Shown piece by piece: positions 1-11,047 of a stretch of 64,000 nucleotides of DNA (the first letter of the stretch is position 1; the number at the start of each line of letters is the position of its first letter). A model generated the notes under the pieces. The model was not told the DNA's origin and did not search any database. It saw only the letters and a list, made by a program, of their open reading frames with translations. The position numbers were made by a program, and so were the translations under genes. The stretch lies in NCBI GenBank assembly GCA_003290165.1, contig QNQO01002065.1:62001-126000 (forward strand). The letters run 5' to 3'. The stretch comes from Berberis thunbergii. Taxonomy: Eukaryota; Streptophyta; Magnoliopsida; Ranunculales; Berberidaceae.

Positions 1-1354
1 TGGGTTAGCTTCGATTCCCCTTTTGTTCACTATATGACCTAGGAATTTTCCAAACTCAACTCCGAACGAGCATTTTGTGGGTTGAGCTTCATCTGGTATT
101 TTCAGAGTTGGTTGAATGCTTCGGTGAGGTCATGTACGTGATCTGGGCTGTGGAGGCTCTTGACTAGCATTTCGTCTATGTAAACCTCCATGTTCTTGTC
201 GATCTGTTCTTTGAACATTCTGTTGACCAGTCGTTGGTATGTCGCACCTTCGTTCTTTAAGCCGAATCGCATTACCATATAGCAGTATATTCCCATTTTC
301 ATTAAAAAAGAGGTTTTCTCTTGATTTGGGGAGTGTATCAATATTTAATTGTAGCCCGAATACGCGTCCATAAGACTGAGTAAGTTGTGTTTGGATGTGG
401 CGTCTACGATCTAATCAATTCGAGGGAATGGGAAGCTATCCTTCAGGCAGGCTTGTTCAGGTTCATGTAGTCTATGCTTACTCTCCATTTCCCATTATTT
501 TTTTTACAAGAACAATGTTAGCCAGCCAGTCTGGGTATCGTGCTTCCTTAATCATGCCCGCGTCGAGTAAACATTGTACCTCCTCATTGATGATTGCATT
601 CCTCTCGGGCGCCACGGGCCTTTTCTTCAGCTGTATGATTTTCCTCATGGGGTCCACCTCTAGGCAATAGGTGATTATTGACGAGTCAATCCCCACCATG
701 TCTCGCATGGTCTAGGCGAAGATGTCCGAGTTCTGATGCAGTAGCTCCGTGAGTTGCTCCACCAATTTTTTGCTCAAGCGGGAACCGATCTGGATAGCCT
801 TGCTATTGCAAAGACTATCGAGGTAAACCGTGATGGCTTCTTCCTCCAGTTGGCCAGCATTGGGCCTATCTCGAGGGCTCACCGGAGCCTCGTCATCTGG
901 GATCGATTGTTCTTCCCTTGTTTTTCGGGCAGAATGGAGAGTCATCTTAGTAGTAGGGCTAGCTGCCAACTGAGAGTTATCGGGCGGTAGTGCCATCATG
1001 TACTGGCATTCCCTGGCAGCTGTCTGGTTGCCTCTTAATGTACTTACCGCTTGGTTTGTTGGATACTTGATGCACTGGTGTAGAGTGGAGACTGCCGCTC
1101 CCATCTGGTGTATCCAGGGACTCCCCAGGACCTTATTATACCCCGAAGGTGCATCAATTACTATGAACTCTTGAAACAGAGTTTTCTAAGTTGAATTTTC
1201 TCCTGCGGTTATCGTCAGTTGTATATTTCCCATGGGGAACCATTTTTCGACGTTGAACTCGATCATTGGTTGATTATCAAGGGTTAACGTTGTCTCTTTA
1301 AATTGCATGCCATGGAACATATGGAGAAACAAGACGTTTATCGAGCTCTCAGTG
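1..1354 (-). pseudogene. protease-reverse transcriptase part of the Tat-like element (pol)
   Basis: The minus-strand frame resumes directly at 1354 with ESSINVLFLHMF, completing the protease motif started at 7191-7210. It continues through LGSPWIHQMGAAVSTLHQC and GSRLSKKLVEQLTELL, the usual linker to reverse transcriptase, and into RT motifs LLDAGMIKEARYPDWLANIV (about 530-600), MDAYSGYN (about 365) and FGLKNEGATYQRLVNRMF (about 240). Damage is plain: stops near 1180, 714 and 110, frameshifts near 440 and 70, and the RT catalytic box reads YIDEML instead of Y[IV]DDML, replacing the second catalytic Asp by Glu. Function is lost. Confidence 0.88.
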
Positions 1355-3801
1355 TGTCACGCCCCAATTTTCAAAGAAAACGAAAATCTCAAAATCCACG
1401 TAGGATTATTCGTTTCCCCAAAACTCGGGATGTGAAAATTCAATAACAAAATAAACAATTAGCAGCAACAACTAAAACATAGTTTGGAAAATTTAAAAAA
1501 AACTAAAAATTATCTAACCATGAAACTCTGACGTCGCTAGCCCTACTAACGAAACTCCAGTAACACTGCTCATAAATCTCTAAACCTGTGAAATGCAAAA
1601 TGACTACGTTCCAGTAAGAACGTACCCAAGAAGTATAAACTTACTTGGGTCAGTGATGTAGCTGGTGTTAGTAATCTCAATTTCCTCAAAAAATTAAGTA
1701 CATGCTTTAACATGAAATGTTCCAACACAATAAATAACACATCATTAATTGATAGTTCCTCCATGAGGCAAACATGTCATACTACAAAGTTCTATCATGC
1801 TTAAAATATATATTTATTTTACCAACACTTACAAAGTGAAGGTAGGACGTGATTAGTCTGCCAAAAAAAATGTAGGTAGACTTACTATCCTGCACAGAAC
1901 GTTTTGAAATAAATGAATAAAATTTCTAATTTATCGGTCCTCATAAATACAATTATTTTCAAATAAATACAGATCATACTCATAATCACTATTATTTAAA
2001 TGTCAACCAAATACATTTTTACCTTTAAAGAAGACATGCAGTTCTCAATTTAAGGTCGAATGAGCATTTAGTCTCTTCCATTAAGGCAATCATGCACATA
2101 CACAAAAAATCTCGTTTTTTTCCACAATCGCACTACCCTCCTTGTGCCGAACACACCTCACACAAGCGTACATGTTCCAAGTGGGGTGCCACCTCGAGGA
2201 ACATGTCATCTCACCCGAAGTTCAATCCATGACAATCATTTTCTAAATACTACACGTACTACCGAACTCACATTGAACGACATATCGATATGCAAGCAAG
2301 TCTGTATACAAAACACAATTTCAATTTTTATTTTGAGTTGTGGAGAATAGCAAAAAAATAAAATAATTCTCAATACTTTTTTATGCTGACACTTTGTCAA
2401 CCATAAACACATCGACCACAATATTCACTCTTTCTTTTGGGGAAGCAAATAACATTTTTGGAAGTAAATTTTATATCACACAACATGAATGACACTTATT
2501 CATTACAAGGATTAACATGTCAATTTGCATAACCATAAAATACAAGTTTACGGTATAATCCCATACTAAACACGCATTTCAAGTTATAACGCAAAAATAC
2601 AAATACGAATTTACAAAATAATACTAATACCCAAGTAATCCAAAAATCTCTTATTACTATAATATTTAGGAATAACCAAAAATACCTACATTTCTAAAAT
2701 AGAGAAAACAAGAAACTCACTTAACGACCTCACCTTATCATAATAGCTTTAAAATAGACACAATAACAAGTAACAACGCATGGTGGTTACAAACAAAGAC
2801 ATGATTTATTCTAACAAACCAAATCCCCATCAAAATAAAATTACCCATTTCAACTGACCATGATCTCTTAAACTCCACTTCATCCCAAAAATAATTTTTT
2901 CCAAATTTATTTGGTATAAAGAAATCCATATCACATATAAAAATTCTTACAAACAAAAATATACGAAAAGAGAATGGAGGAAAACTCACTAACTTCTATT
3001 ACTAAATTTGTTTTATACAAGGGTTTCTACAATTTGATCAGTGACATTTTTCTCTACCTCGAAGGAGATCTAATTGTTGGATGGATTCCAAACCAACAAT
3101 ATCTCTTTCATACTTGTGTTATTAATCTACAAATTTAATTTGAAAGGCTTCTGACTACAATAAGGTCTCGATCCACTGTAAACACTAAGACTGCGCAGAG
3201 TTGTCTTTATTACTGGAATTAAATAAAACGTAGTTTTAGATTTTCTCTTTCAAGTCATATAATTCCTACAAAAATAAAATAAAATTTTCATATTTCAGAT
3301 TTATATCTGTATTAAACTATAACCTTAATCAATTGATTAATCTAAAAAAAACTAAAGAAGAACGAAGAAGACTCACCTTTATATATCCAAAATACTAACA
3401 ACATACATAATAATAATAAATCAAATAATAATCAATATCAAAGATTGAATAATTCGATAGAGTTTAACTCACTATTTTGTCAAAAATCCCAAAGTTGGAG
3501 CAAAAATTCTTCTTTTATCTCCTCCCTTTCTTTGTCTACGTAGATTTTTCCTTTTCTTCTGTGTGTATCCAAAGAGAAGAGGTGGCTAGGGTTTTCAATT
3601 AGGGATTTACTAGATTTAGCTAAACACACCCACCACTCCTCTTTCACCCACCACCAATCTAAACCTAGGTCCCAAAATTCATATCATAAAGTAATTACAT
3701 ATTAGTAAATACTACCAATTAATAAATATTACCAATATATAAATATTATTAATGATTAAAAAAGTAACATTATATTAGCAAGTGATTTGACGGGTATTAC
3801 A
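1355..3801 (-). repeat. 3' LTR of the non-coding LTR element
   Basis: A 2447-bp repeat matching 4683-7190 over its whole length, with scattered substitutions and small indels. On the plus strand it opens TGTCACGCCCC and closes GGGTATTACA. It is AT-rich and no coding frame is convincing. Confidence 0.92.
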
Positions 3802-4545
3802 ATATACACACCTTAATAGAATCTCGTCCAGAAATTCGGAAGGTAAGAGAGTCGTGTGAATATTAAAAATGACATGGCAAACGAAATGAGATTTTAAAAT
3901 ATATTTTCAGATGAAAAATTACTCGGATTTTATACTAATATAAAAATTTCACATCAAACAAAACAAAACACCATACATGCATATACCTATATTATTTTAA
4001 CAAGAAATTAAAAATAATAAATTGGAACACTATGTACAAAAATATTATTAAGGTCAATGAAAAGTACGGGTGTTACAATATATACACCTCAAAAGAATCT
4101 CGTCCTGAGATTCGGGAGAGAGGGTAATTAGGAAATTTATTCTATAATAAGCCAACAACTTACCGAATAAAACAACACTAGAGCCCAAATAATAAATCAT
4201 TCAATGATATATTTTCTGTTAATCCTCCTTAAAAAAACAAATCACACATCACATGGACAAACAAATAACTCAAGCATATGCCCAAAACTTCATAAAGACA
4301 ATCACACAAAGATATTTTATAGAATTTAATAAGTATTAAAAATATGGGGTGCTAAAATATATAAAATTCAAAAGGAATCTCGTCTTGAGATTCGCTAAAA
4401 GTATTAACTAAATATTTAGGATAACAAACCGCTACAAGGAAACTACACGGAATAATGTCACCAACTACTGACATTAAGATAAGTTATGACTAGCCCCGAA
4501 TACATAGGTTAAAGGAATCTCATCACGAGATTAACGAATAAAAAG
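3793..4545 (-). repeat. Internal repeats carrying the LTR-junction hairpin
   Basis: The small palindrome GAATCTCGTCCTGAGATTCG (4094-4113 in its best form) recurs near 3822, 4094, 4376 and 4516. The copies near 3822 and 4094 are preceded by the same text as the LTR boundary (ACGGGTGTTACAATATA at about 4068, compared with ACGGGTATTACAATATA at about 3790). Spacings are about 277, 279 and 142 bp, so much of the internal region is a decayed tandem duplication of the 3' LTR junction. Confidence 0.7.
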
Positions 4546-4667
4546 AAACAAAACTACAAGTTCAAGGTTCACCCTTTAACTTTATCTCTAGACATTTACA
4601 CTCTTACCCACCCATATTCACATTCCAAGGATCACCTAGACTCTACCCTAGCCTAGGCTAACCAAAT

Positions 4668-4679
4668 GCTCTGATACCA
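4668..4679 (-). other. Primer-binding site (initiator Met tRNA type)
   Basis: The minus strand reads TGGTATCAGAGC two bases after the end of the 5' LTR, the standard plant initiator-Met tRNA primer site. Confidence 0.9.
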
Positions 4680-4682
4680 AAC

Positions 4683-7190
4683 TGTCACGCCCCGATTTTT
4701 GAAGAAAAAAGAAAATCCTAAATTCACGTAGGATTATCTGTTTTCCCAAAACTCGGGACGTGAAAATTCAATAACAACAGAAACAACTACCAGCAACAAC
4801 TAAAACATAGTTTGGAAATTTAAATAAACTAAAAATCATCTAACCATGAAACTCTGACGTCGCTAACCCCACTAACGAAACTCCATTAACGCTGCTCATA
4901 AATCTCTAAACCTGTGAAAGGCTAAATGACAACATTCCAATAAGAACGTACCCAATAAACATAAACTTACTTAGGTCAGCGAGGTAACTAGTGTGAGTAA
5001 TATAAATTTCCTTATAAATAAAATAAGTTATATGCTTTAACATGAAATGTTTAAACACAATAAATAACAGATCACTAACTGACAGTTACCCCATGATGCA
5101 AACAAGTCATACTACAAAGTTCTATCATGCTTAAAATATATATTTATTTTACCAACACTTACAAAGTGAAGGTCGGACGTGGTAAGTCAGACAAAAAAAT
5201 GTAGGTAGACTTACCATCCTGCATAGAACGATTAGAAATAAATGAATAAAATTTATAATTTATCGGTCCTCATAAATACAATTATTTTCAAATAAATATA
5301 GATCATACTCATAATCACTATTATTTAAATGTCAACCAAATACATTTTTACCATTAAGGAAGATATGTAGTTTTCATTCTAAGGTCGAATGAGCATTTAG
5401 TTTCTTCTATTAAGGCAATCATGCACACGCACATACACAAAACATAACGCTTCTTTTCCATAATTGCATTACCTTCCTTGTGCCAAACACACCTCACCAA
5501 GTGTGCCTCCCTTGTCTTCGAAACCACTCAGAGCGTACATGTTCCAAGTGGGGTGTCACATCGAGGAATATGTCATCTCACCCAAAGTTCGATCCATGGC
5601 AAGCATTTCCTAAATGCTACATGTACTACCAAACTCACATGGAATGGCGTACCGGTATGCAAGCTAGTCTACATACCAAAATTATAACACGTATACAAGC
5701 AAGGCTGTATACAAAACAAAATTTTCAAATTTTTTTTGTAGTTGTGGAAAATAGCATAAAAATAAAATAATTCTCAAGACTCTTTTACGCTGAAACTTTG
5801 TCAACCATAAACACATCGACCACAATATTCCCCATTTCTTTTGGGGAATCAAATAACAATTTTAGAAGTAAATTTTATATAACATAGCATGAATCACACT
5901 TATTCATTACAAAGATTAACATGTCAATTGGCATAACCATAAAATTCAAGTTTATAGTATAATCCCATACTAAACATGCATTTCAAGTTATAATGCAAAA
6001 TGCAAATACAAATTTACAAAATAATACTAATACCCAAGTCATCCAAAAATCTCTTAACACAATAATATTTTCGAATAACCAAAAATACCTAAATTTATAA
6101 AATAGAGAAAAAAAAGAAACTCACTTAACCTCCTCACCTGGTCATAATACTTTAAACAGAGACACAATACCAAATAATAACGCATGATGGTTACAAACAA
6201 AGACATGATTTATTTTAAACCAAATCCCCATCAAAATAAAATTATCCATTTCAACTGACCATGATCTCTCAAACTCCACTTCATCCCAAATATAATTTTT
6301 TCAAATTTATTTGGTATAAAGAAATCCATATCACATATAAAAATTCTTGCAAACAAAAATATATGAAAAGAGAATGGAGGTAAAACTCACTAACTTCTAC
6401 TAAATGTTTTTTATACGAGGGTTTCTAAAATTTGATCAGTGACATGTTTTTCTACCTCGAGGGAGATCTAACCATTGGATGGATTCCAAACCAATTATAT
6501 CTTTTACATACTTGTGTTATTAATCTACATATTTAATTTGAAAGGATCTGACTACGATAAGGTCTCGATCCATTGTAAACACTAAGACTGCGCAAAGCTG
6601 TCTTTATTACGGGAATTAAATAAAACCAAGTTTTAGGTTTTCCCTTTCGACTCATCTAATTCCTACGAAAATACAATAAAAATTTCATATTTTAGATTTA
6701 TATCTGTATTAAACTATAACCTTAATTAATTGATTAATCTAAAAAAAACTAAAAGAGAACGTAGAAGACTCACCTTTATATATCCAAAATACTAACAACA
6801 TACATAATAATAAAAAAATTCAAATAATAATCAATATCAAAGATTGAATAATTTGATAGAGTTTAACTCACTATTTTGTTAAAAATCCCAAAGTTGGAGC
6901 AAAAATTCTTCCTTTATCGCCTCCCTTTTTTTTACGTAGGTATTTCCTTTTGTTTTGTGTGTGTATCCAAAGTGAAAAGGTGGCTAGGGTTTTATTTGAA
7001 AGGGTTTTCAATTAGGGATTTACTAGCTTTAGCTAAACACACCCACAACCAATCTAAACCTAGGTCCCAAAATTCATATCATAATGTAATTACATATTTG
7101 TAAATACTACCAATTAATAAATATTACCAAGATATAAATATTATTAATAATAGTAACATTATATTAGCAAATGATTTGGCGGGTATTACA
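4683..7190 (-). repeat. 5' LTR of the non-coding LTR element
   Basis: A 2508-bp partner of the repeat at 1355-3801; as the copy next to the primer-binding site it is the 5' LTR on the minus strand. The few short ORFs in it have no family resemblance and are not called. Confidence 0.92.
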
Positions 7191-7917
7191 CGGTGTCTAC
7201 CAAGGACCTCATTATTTCCCAGCTTGCTAGGGAAATTATTACCACTTGGGCGTCATTGTGCGGGAGTTGTATGCCCTGGAGGTCTTTTTCTGTAAATACT
7301 AGTGGCACGAAAGGGTCTTGTTTTTTAGCATGCGATACCAGCTGCTCGCCGCATATTGTTTGGATCCTCATACCTTGGAGAGTCTTTTTCCTAGATTTGT
7401 TTGACAATTCGGACTCAAAATGGGCTCCATGAAGCACGTATATTCTGTTAGCTGATTTCTCCCTTGGCTTGGCTTCGTTTTTGGCTACCCGTTCTTCTGC
7501 TAGAGAGATGACGCTTTGCGCTTCCCTTGCTAGGTCTGCCAAGCTTACTGAAGGGTCCAGTGTCAGAAAGTTATAGAACTCTCATTTCCCTGGGCTATCG
7601 GTGAAGGCTGAAACGGTTGTTGTGTTGTTGCACACGTAGACGGTGGTTAACTCACTGTTGTAGCGGGTTAAATACGCCTTCAGTGTCTCATCAGGCTTTT
7701 GTTTCATTGATCTAGGCATCTTTATCGTTGATAAAGCCTGATGTATGAATAGCGATCTCGGATCTGATTTGGGGTCCGTTGGTGCTGCCGATGTTCCGGG
7801 AGCTCTTACTTGATGCTTGCGTGCTATCTGTACCGTCAAGGGTGGTGAAGCAGTGCTAGGTTGAATGCTCAGTGTTTCCCCATGTTATCCATTGTTGCGT
7901 GATTTAGTGGTCACCAT
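7191..7917 (-). pseudogene. gag and start of protease of the Tat-like element
   Basis: A minus-strand ATG at 7915-7917 opens a frame that is stopped after about ten codons. Further down, a gag retrotransposon domain is clear: the stretch around 7680-7750 reads FIHQALSTIKMPRSMKQKP, followed by DETLKAYLTRYNSEL, both typical of plant Ty3/gypsy gag. A TGA near 7581 breaks the frame, which then continues through ADLAREAQSVISLAEERVA to the start of the aspartic protease (LQGIQLPHNDAQVV, then MRSLVDT at 7191-7210). The frame ends at the insertion of the 1355-7190 element. The gag is shorter than the family norm, so an internal deletion is likely. Confidence 0.8.
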
Positions 7918-7991
7918 CTCTCAGTATTTTGAAGGGAGATGATGCTAGTGAAATGTTAGGAACTTTGTTGTCCCCACGGACGGTGCTCAAC

Positions 7992-8676
7992 TAAGGAAGT
8001 CTTTTTCCATGCCCTGCTTTGACCTAGTCATGCTGACCTACAGGCCTGCACAAGGAATGCACATGAGCCACGGACCATCGTCGTGGTGGCTGATGGCACT
8101 CCGATGCTAAAGTGAGACAGGGATTTGAGGAAGATGTAATGTTGTAAACAGGGAATTTGTAGCGTACTTTAGCTTACCAACCTCATGTTTTATTTATAGT
8201 GCAGGAGTCCTGGTTTGACCAGGCCATCGATGGCGTAGTTTAGGAAGGAGATCTTTGTGGAGATCATTCTCTAATTAGGAGTCGTGATGTGGAGGGGAAG
8301 TTCCATGTTAGCCCTGTGCTTCTAGATACGCAGGAGATAGTTCTCTATCTGAGGGTAATCCGTAAGAGGATGTTTCCTCGTGTAATGTACTTTAGTATTT
8401 GCTTCTTAGTCGGAAGTGGAGAGTTGGTGTAATTGTCTATCCGAAATTGATCCTCTAAATACTTACCTTAATAGGGCTTACGAGTATTGAGGATAGTTGT
8501 GAAACGCGTGAGCTTAGTAAGTTGTAGGAGTTCGGGTCCATTTTGTAGACTGCATTGGGCGAGCTTAGTACCGCTTGGGCCGGATCAGTGTTGTGCTGAC
8601 GCTAGGGCCCATAATTCCTCGAGATCATCATGACACGTGTATGGCTCAAGGGTGTAACTATTTTAGTGTTTCATCA
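7992..8676 (-). repeat. 5' LTR of the Tat-like element, with TATA box
   Basis: The LTR starts with TGATGAAACAC (reverse complement of 8666-8676) and runs to about 7992, just before the primer-binding-like stretch at 7970-7989, whose minus-strand sequence reads TGAGCACCGTCCGTGGGGAC. A TATA box (TATAAATAAA on the minus strand, about 8190-8198) sits where an LTR promoter would be expected. No second copy of this LTR is in the window, so the 3' boundary is approximate. Confidence 0.65.
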
Positions 8677-9440
8677 GTTGTTATGAAGAATTGAAAAACC
8701 TGGTTTTTATATTGAAGGAAACAAGTCCACACCTTTTTTTATACATCATCGATAAATGTCAAAAATATCTACTACCACTAAGAGAATCTACTTCAATGGA
8801 ACCACAAACATCAGTGTAAACCAAATCTAATAAGCCAATTTTTCTTTTGAACGATCTATGAAATGTAACTCTATGATGCTTACCAAATAAACAATGATCA
8901 CATGGATAAGGAGGATACCTATCATGGAGGGAATCAATTTCCTCTTTGCCAAGACTGACATACATTTCTCACTCATGTGTGCAAGTCAACTATACCACAA
9001 ATTAAGAAAAGAATCATTTTCAACTACATTGAAACCACCCTTACACAACTTCACTTGATTCTTGTATAAGGTGTAACACGCCTAGCCTTTTGCCACAACA
9101 AGTAAACCTCTCTAAGTTTTTCAAGCATCATTGCCTAAGTAATTCATATATCATTGTTTGTCCAAAGCAAGTCCAGAAACAAGATTTAGACGAAGATCAT
9201 GAACATGACATACATCTTTCAAAGGCAAAGTGCATCCCACATTAGATTCGATATACATACCACCCACTCCTACAATCTTGGAGAAACTAGTGTTACTCAT
9301 TTTCACACTACCAAAGTCTCTTACTCTGTAAGTAGTGAAGTAGTCTTTCCTTGGGGTAGCATGATAAAATGCATTGGTGTCAACAACGTCGCTCCCTTCA
9401 TTTGCAACATGCAAACAATCACCTTCGTGACACGAAATAA
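8677..9440 (-). pseudogene. Ty1/copia gag-pol fragment (protease, GAG-pre-integrase, start of integrase)
   Basis: On the minus strand, 9414-9151 encodes a copia protease region: the catalytic stretch reads VVDTNAFYHATP where a working copia protease has D[ST]GA, then KDYFTTYRVRDFGSVKMSN and CHVHDLRLNLVSGLALD. The next piece, 8965-8759, holds the integrase zinc finger (CDHCLFGKHHRVTFHR) and DLVYTDVCGSIEV, and the integrase core starts as FLTFIDDV followed by a stop near 8725. The relic stops where the LTR of the Tat-like element begins (8676), so that element probably inserted here and the rest of this copia copy would lie left of the window. Gag is missing: only about 50 bp separate the primer-binding-like site from the protease. 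Confidence 0.82.
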
Positions 9441-9460
9441 CGACGAACTCTGATACCTCT

Positions 9461-9720
9461 TGTTGGAACGTAAATCACGTGTGCGCTAAACTTAGATCAC
9501 TATACATTGCAACGATATTATTCTCAACTTAAACGCAGAGCATCATTTAGGGCCATTAGGTGTCAGGTTTTATCCAAAAGGTCTCATTATTATTAGGAAG
9601 TGGTATTCCTCTATATAACTTAAGTCATTTCGCTCAAATTGTCACATCTTACAATCCATCAGTCTTCAACCGTGTGGAACCACAATATATGATTATTCAA
9701 GTTAATTCAATATCTTAACA
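9461..9720 (-). repeat. Copia-type LTR (260 bp) flanked by PPT and PBS-like site
   Basis: On the minus strand the unit starts TGTTAAGATATTG and ends GTTCCAACA. It is preceded by a polypurine tract (GCCAAGGTGGAGAT, 9721-9734) and followed by GAGGTATCAGAG (9448-9459), a near match to the initiator-Met tRNA primer site. The copia pol relic starts right after. No second copy of this LTR is in the window. Confidence 0.65.
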
Positions 9721-9912
9721 ATCTCCACCTTGGCACAAATTGTCGCACCTACAATCCATCTCATTTTCAACCATCTTGAGGAACCACATCTCCAGGAACA
9801 CCTCCACCTCATGCGAACTATAAGGAAACCCCTTGAAAAATCTATAATATCCCAAGGAGTCGCGTCTCGAAGAATAACCAACTCCCAATTGAACCTAGCT
9901 CTGATACCACTT

Positions 9913-10498
9913 TGTTGGAGAAACCAAAGCAAAAAAACTTCAAAAACAATTTACACAATATTTACCAATGGAAGAATCAACCAATATTTAATAAAAGTTA
10001 ATAATCAATGCAAATAAAGTAAAATAAAATGACACCAAGACATACGTGGAAAACCTTTCAATGTGAAGGTTAAAAAACCGCGGGGCAAATCCGATCAATC
10101 CACTAATCAATTGAAAGAATTACAATGTCTTTTTCCCAAAGTTTTAGGAATACAAAGAGCAAGGGTTACCTCACAAGATCACCAATCAACTTCCTAAACA
10201 ATTGGAGAATAATCCAATATCAATGGTAACAAGATCTGATGAGGTATGACGTATACACAACCTTGTGAGTCATTTGAACTACCTCACTCAATCCCTCTTA
10301 TTCTCTTATTATTTCTCTTTTTCAATTGAGGTATACCAAACGTCAACCAAAATCGCACACAATTTGTTCACATACATCAACCAGCCACCATAGCTAATAT
10401 TCCTTTATATTCATCTCTTCTTACTCACATGAGGTACACATGCATGGTCCACCCTTATAGTCTGCACCCACCATGGGTAATACCCATTGAACTCAACA
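9913..10498 (-). repeat. Second copia-type LTR (586 bp) with PBS
   Basis: The unit has TGTTG...CAACA ends on both strands (TGTTGGAG at 9913, CTCAACA at 10492-10498). Directly after it on the minus strand comes TGGTATCAGAGC (9898-9909), an exact initiator-Met tRNA primer site. It is a different LTR family from 9461-9720; only about 180 bp of internal sequence lies between them. Confidence 0.7.
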
Positions 10499-10569
10499 AA
10501 AACTCAAATTTTTTTATCGTGACAAAATATGATAAAAAAATTTGAAGATGCAACAATATTTGAAATCAA

Positions 10570-11035
10570 CCCTACTAAAAAAGTTGGGGCAGTAAACCTT
10601 TGGTTTTTTTTATCATGCAAAAATATTGAAATATATAAACCTCAGTTTTTTTAACATGAAAAAATAAATCAATGCAAAAAGTATCAAGTCATAATCAATC
10701 TTCCTGCAAAAGGTTGAAGCACTAAACTTAGCTTTCTTATTGTGAGAAAGTATTAAAATAAATAGACATGCAAATATATGAATTCAATTTCCAAAAAAGG
10801 TTGGAACACGAAACGACAATTTTTCAATTATAAAAAAATATGAAATCAATCACCCCCAAAAAAAAAAAGATTAGAGAACTAAACTTCGATTTTTTATCAT
10901 AAAAAAAAGTATGAAAAAGGAAAGTAGATATGAAAATTATGAAATCAATCACTCCAAATTTTTTATCATGAAAAAAATTATGAAATATAAAGCAAAGATG
11001 AAAATATGTAAATAATCATCCCAAACTGTTAAAAA
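10570..11035. repeat. AT-rich, poorly conserved tandem repeat
   Basis: About four imperfect units of roughly 85-120 bp share the pattern of a purine-rich stretch (AAAAGGTTGAAGCACTAAAC and variants), then a T-run, TATCATG-like text and ATGAAATCAATC. No gene is visible between 10499 and 11047. Confidence 0.5.
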
Positions 11036-11047
11036 AAATCCCTAAAG

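Larger units (their letters stand above)
1355..7190 (-). mobile_element. Non-coding LTR retrotransposon with 2.5-kb LTRs (chromovirus/Tekay-like ends)
   Basis: Two long direct repeats (1355-3801 and 4683-7190) flank an 881-bp internal region with no meaningful ORF. On the minus strand each LTR starts TGTAATACCCG and ends GGGGCGTGACA. The primer-binding site follows the upper LTR at 4668-4679 and reads TGGTATCAGAGC, matching the initiator-Met tRNA, which fixes the orientation. The flanks are CAGTG (1350-1354) and CGGTG (7191-7195), a 5-bp target duplication with one mismatch. The LTR ends and the internal sequence next to the 3' LTR (GGACGAGATTCT on the minus strand) recall Del/Tekay chromoviruses. 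Lacking gag and pol it must depend on a partner. Several substitutions and indels separate the LTRs, so it is not very young. Confidence 0.9.
1..8676 (-). mobile_element. Ty3/gypsy (Tat-like) LTR retrotransposon, 5' part, decayed and interrupted
   Basis: Reading on the minus strand from 8676 there is a 5' LTR, a primer-binding-like site, gag, protease and the start of reverse transcriptase; the element then leaves the window at position 1, so RNase H, integrase and the 3' LTR are not seen. The coding part is split by another LTR element at 1355-7190. Gag and pol are riddled with stops and frameshifts, so this copy is dead. The order gag-protease-RT and the wording of the RT and gag regions fit the Tat/Retand group of Ty3/gypsy elements; the lineage is my inference from motif memory, not a tree. 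Confidence 0.85.

Noticed and set aside
9730..10017. 95-codon plus-strand ORF
   Set aside because: It crosses a PBS and an LTR edge on the other strand, so it is a chance frame.
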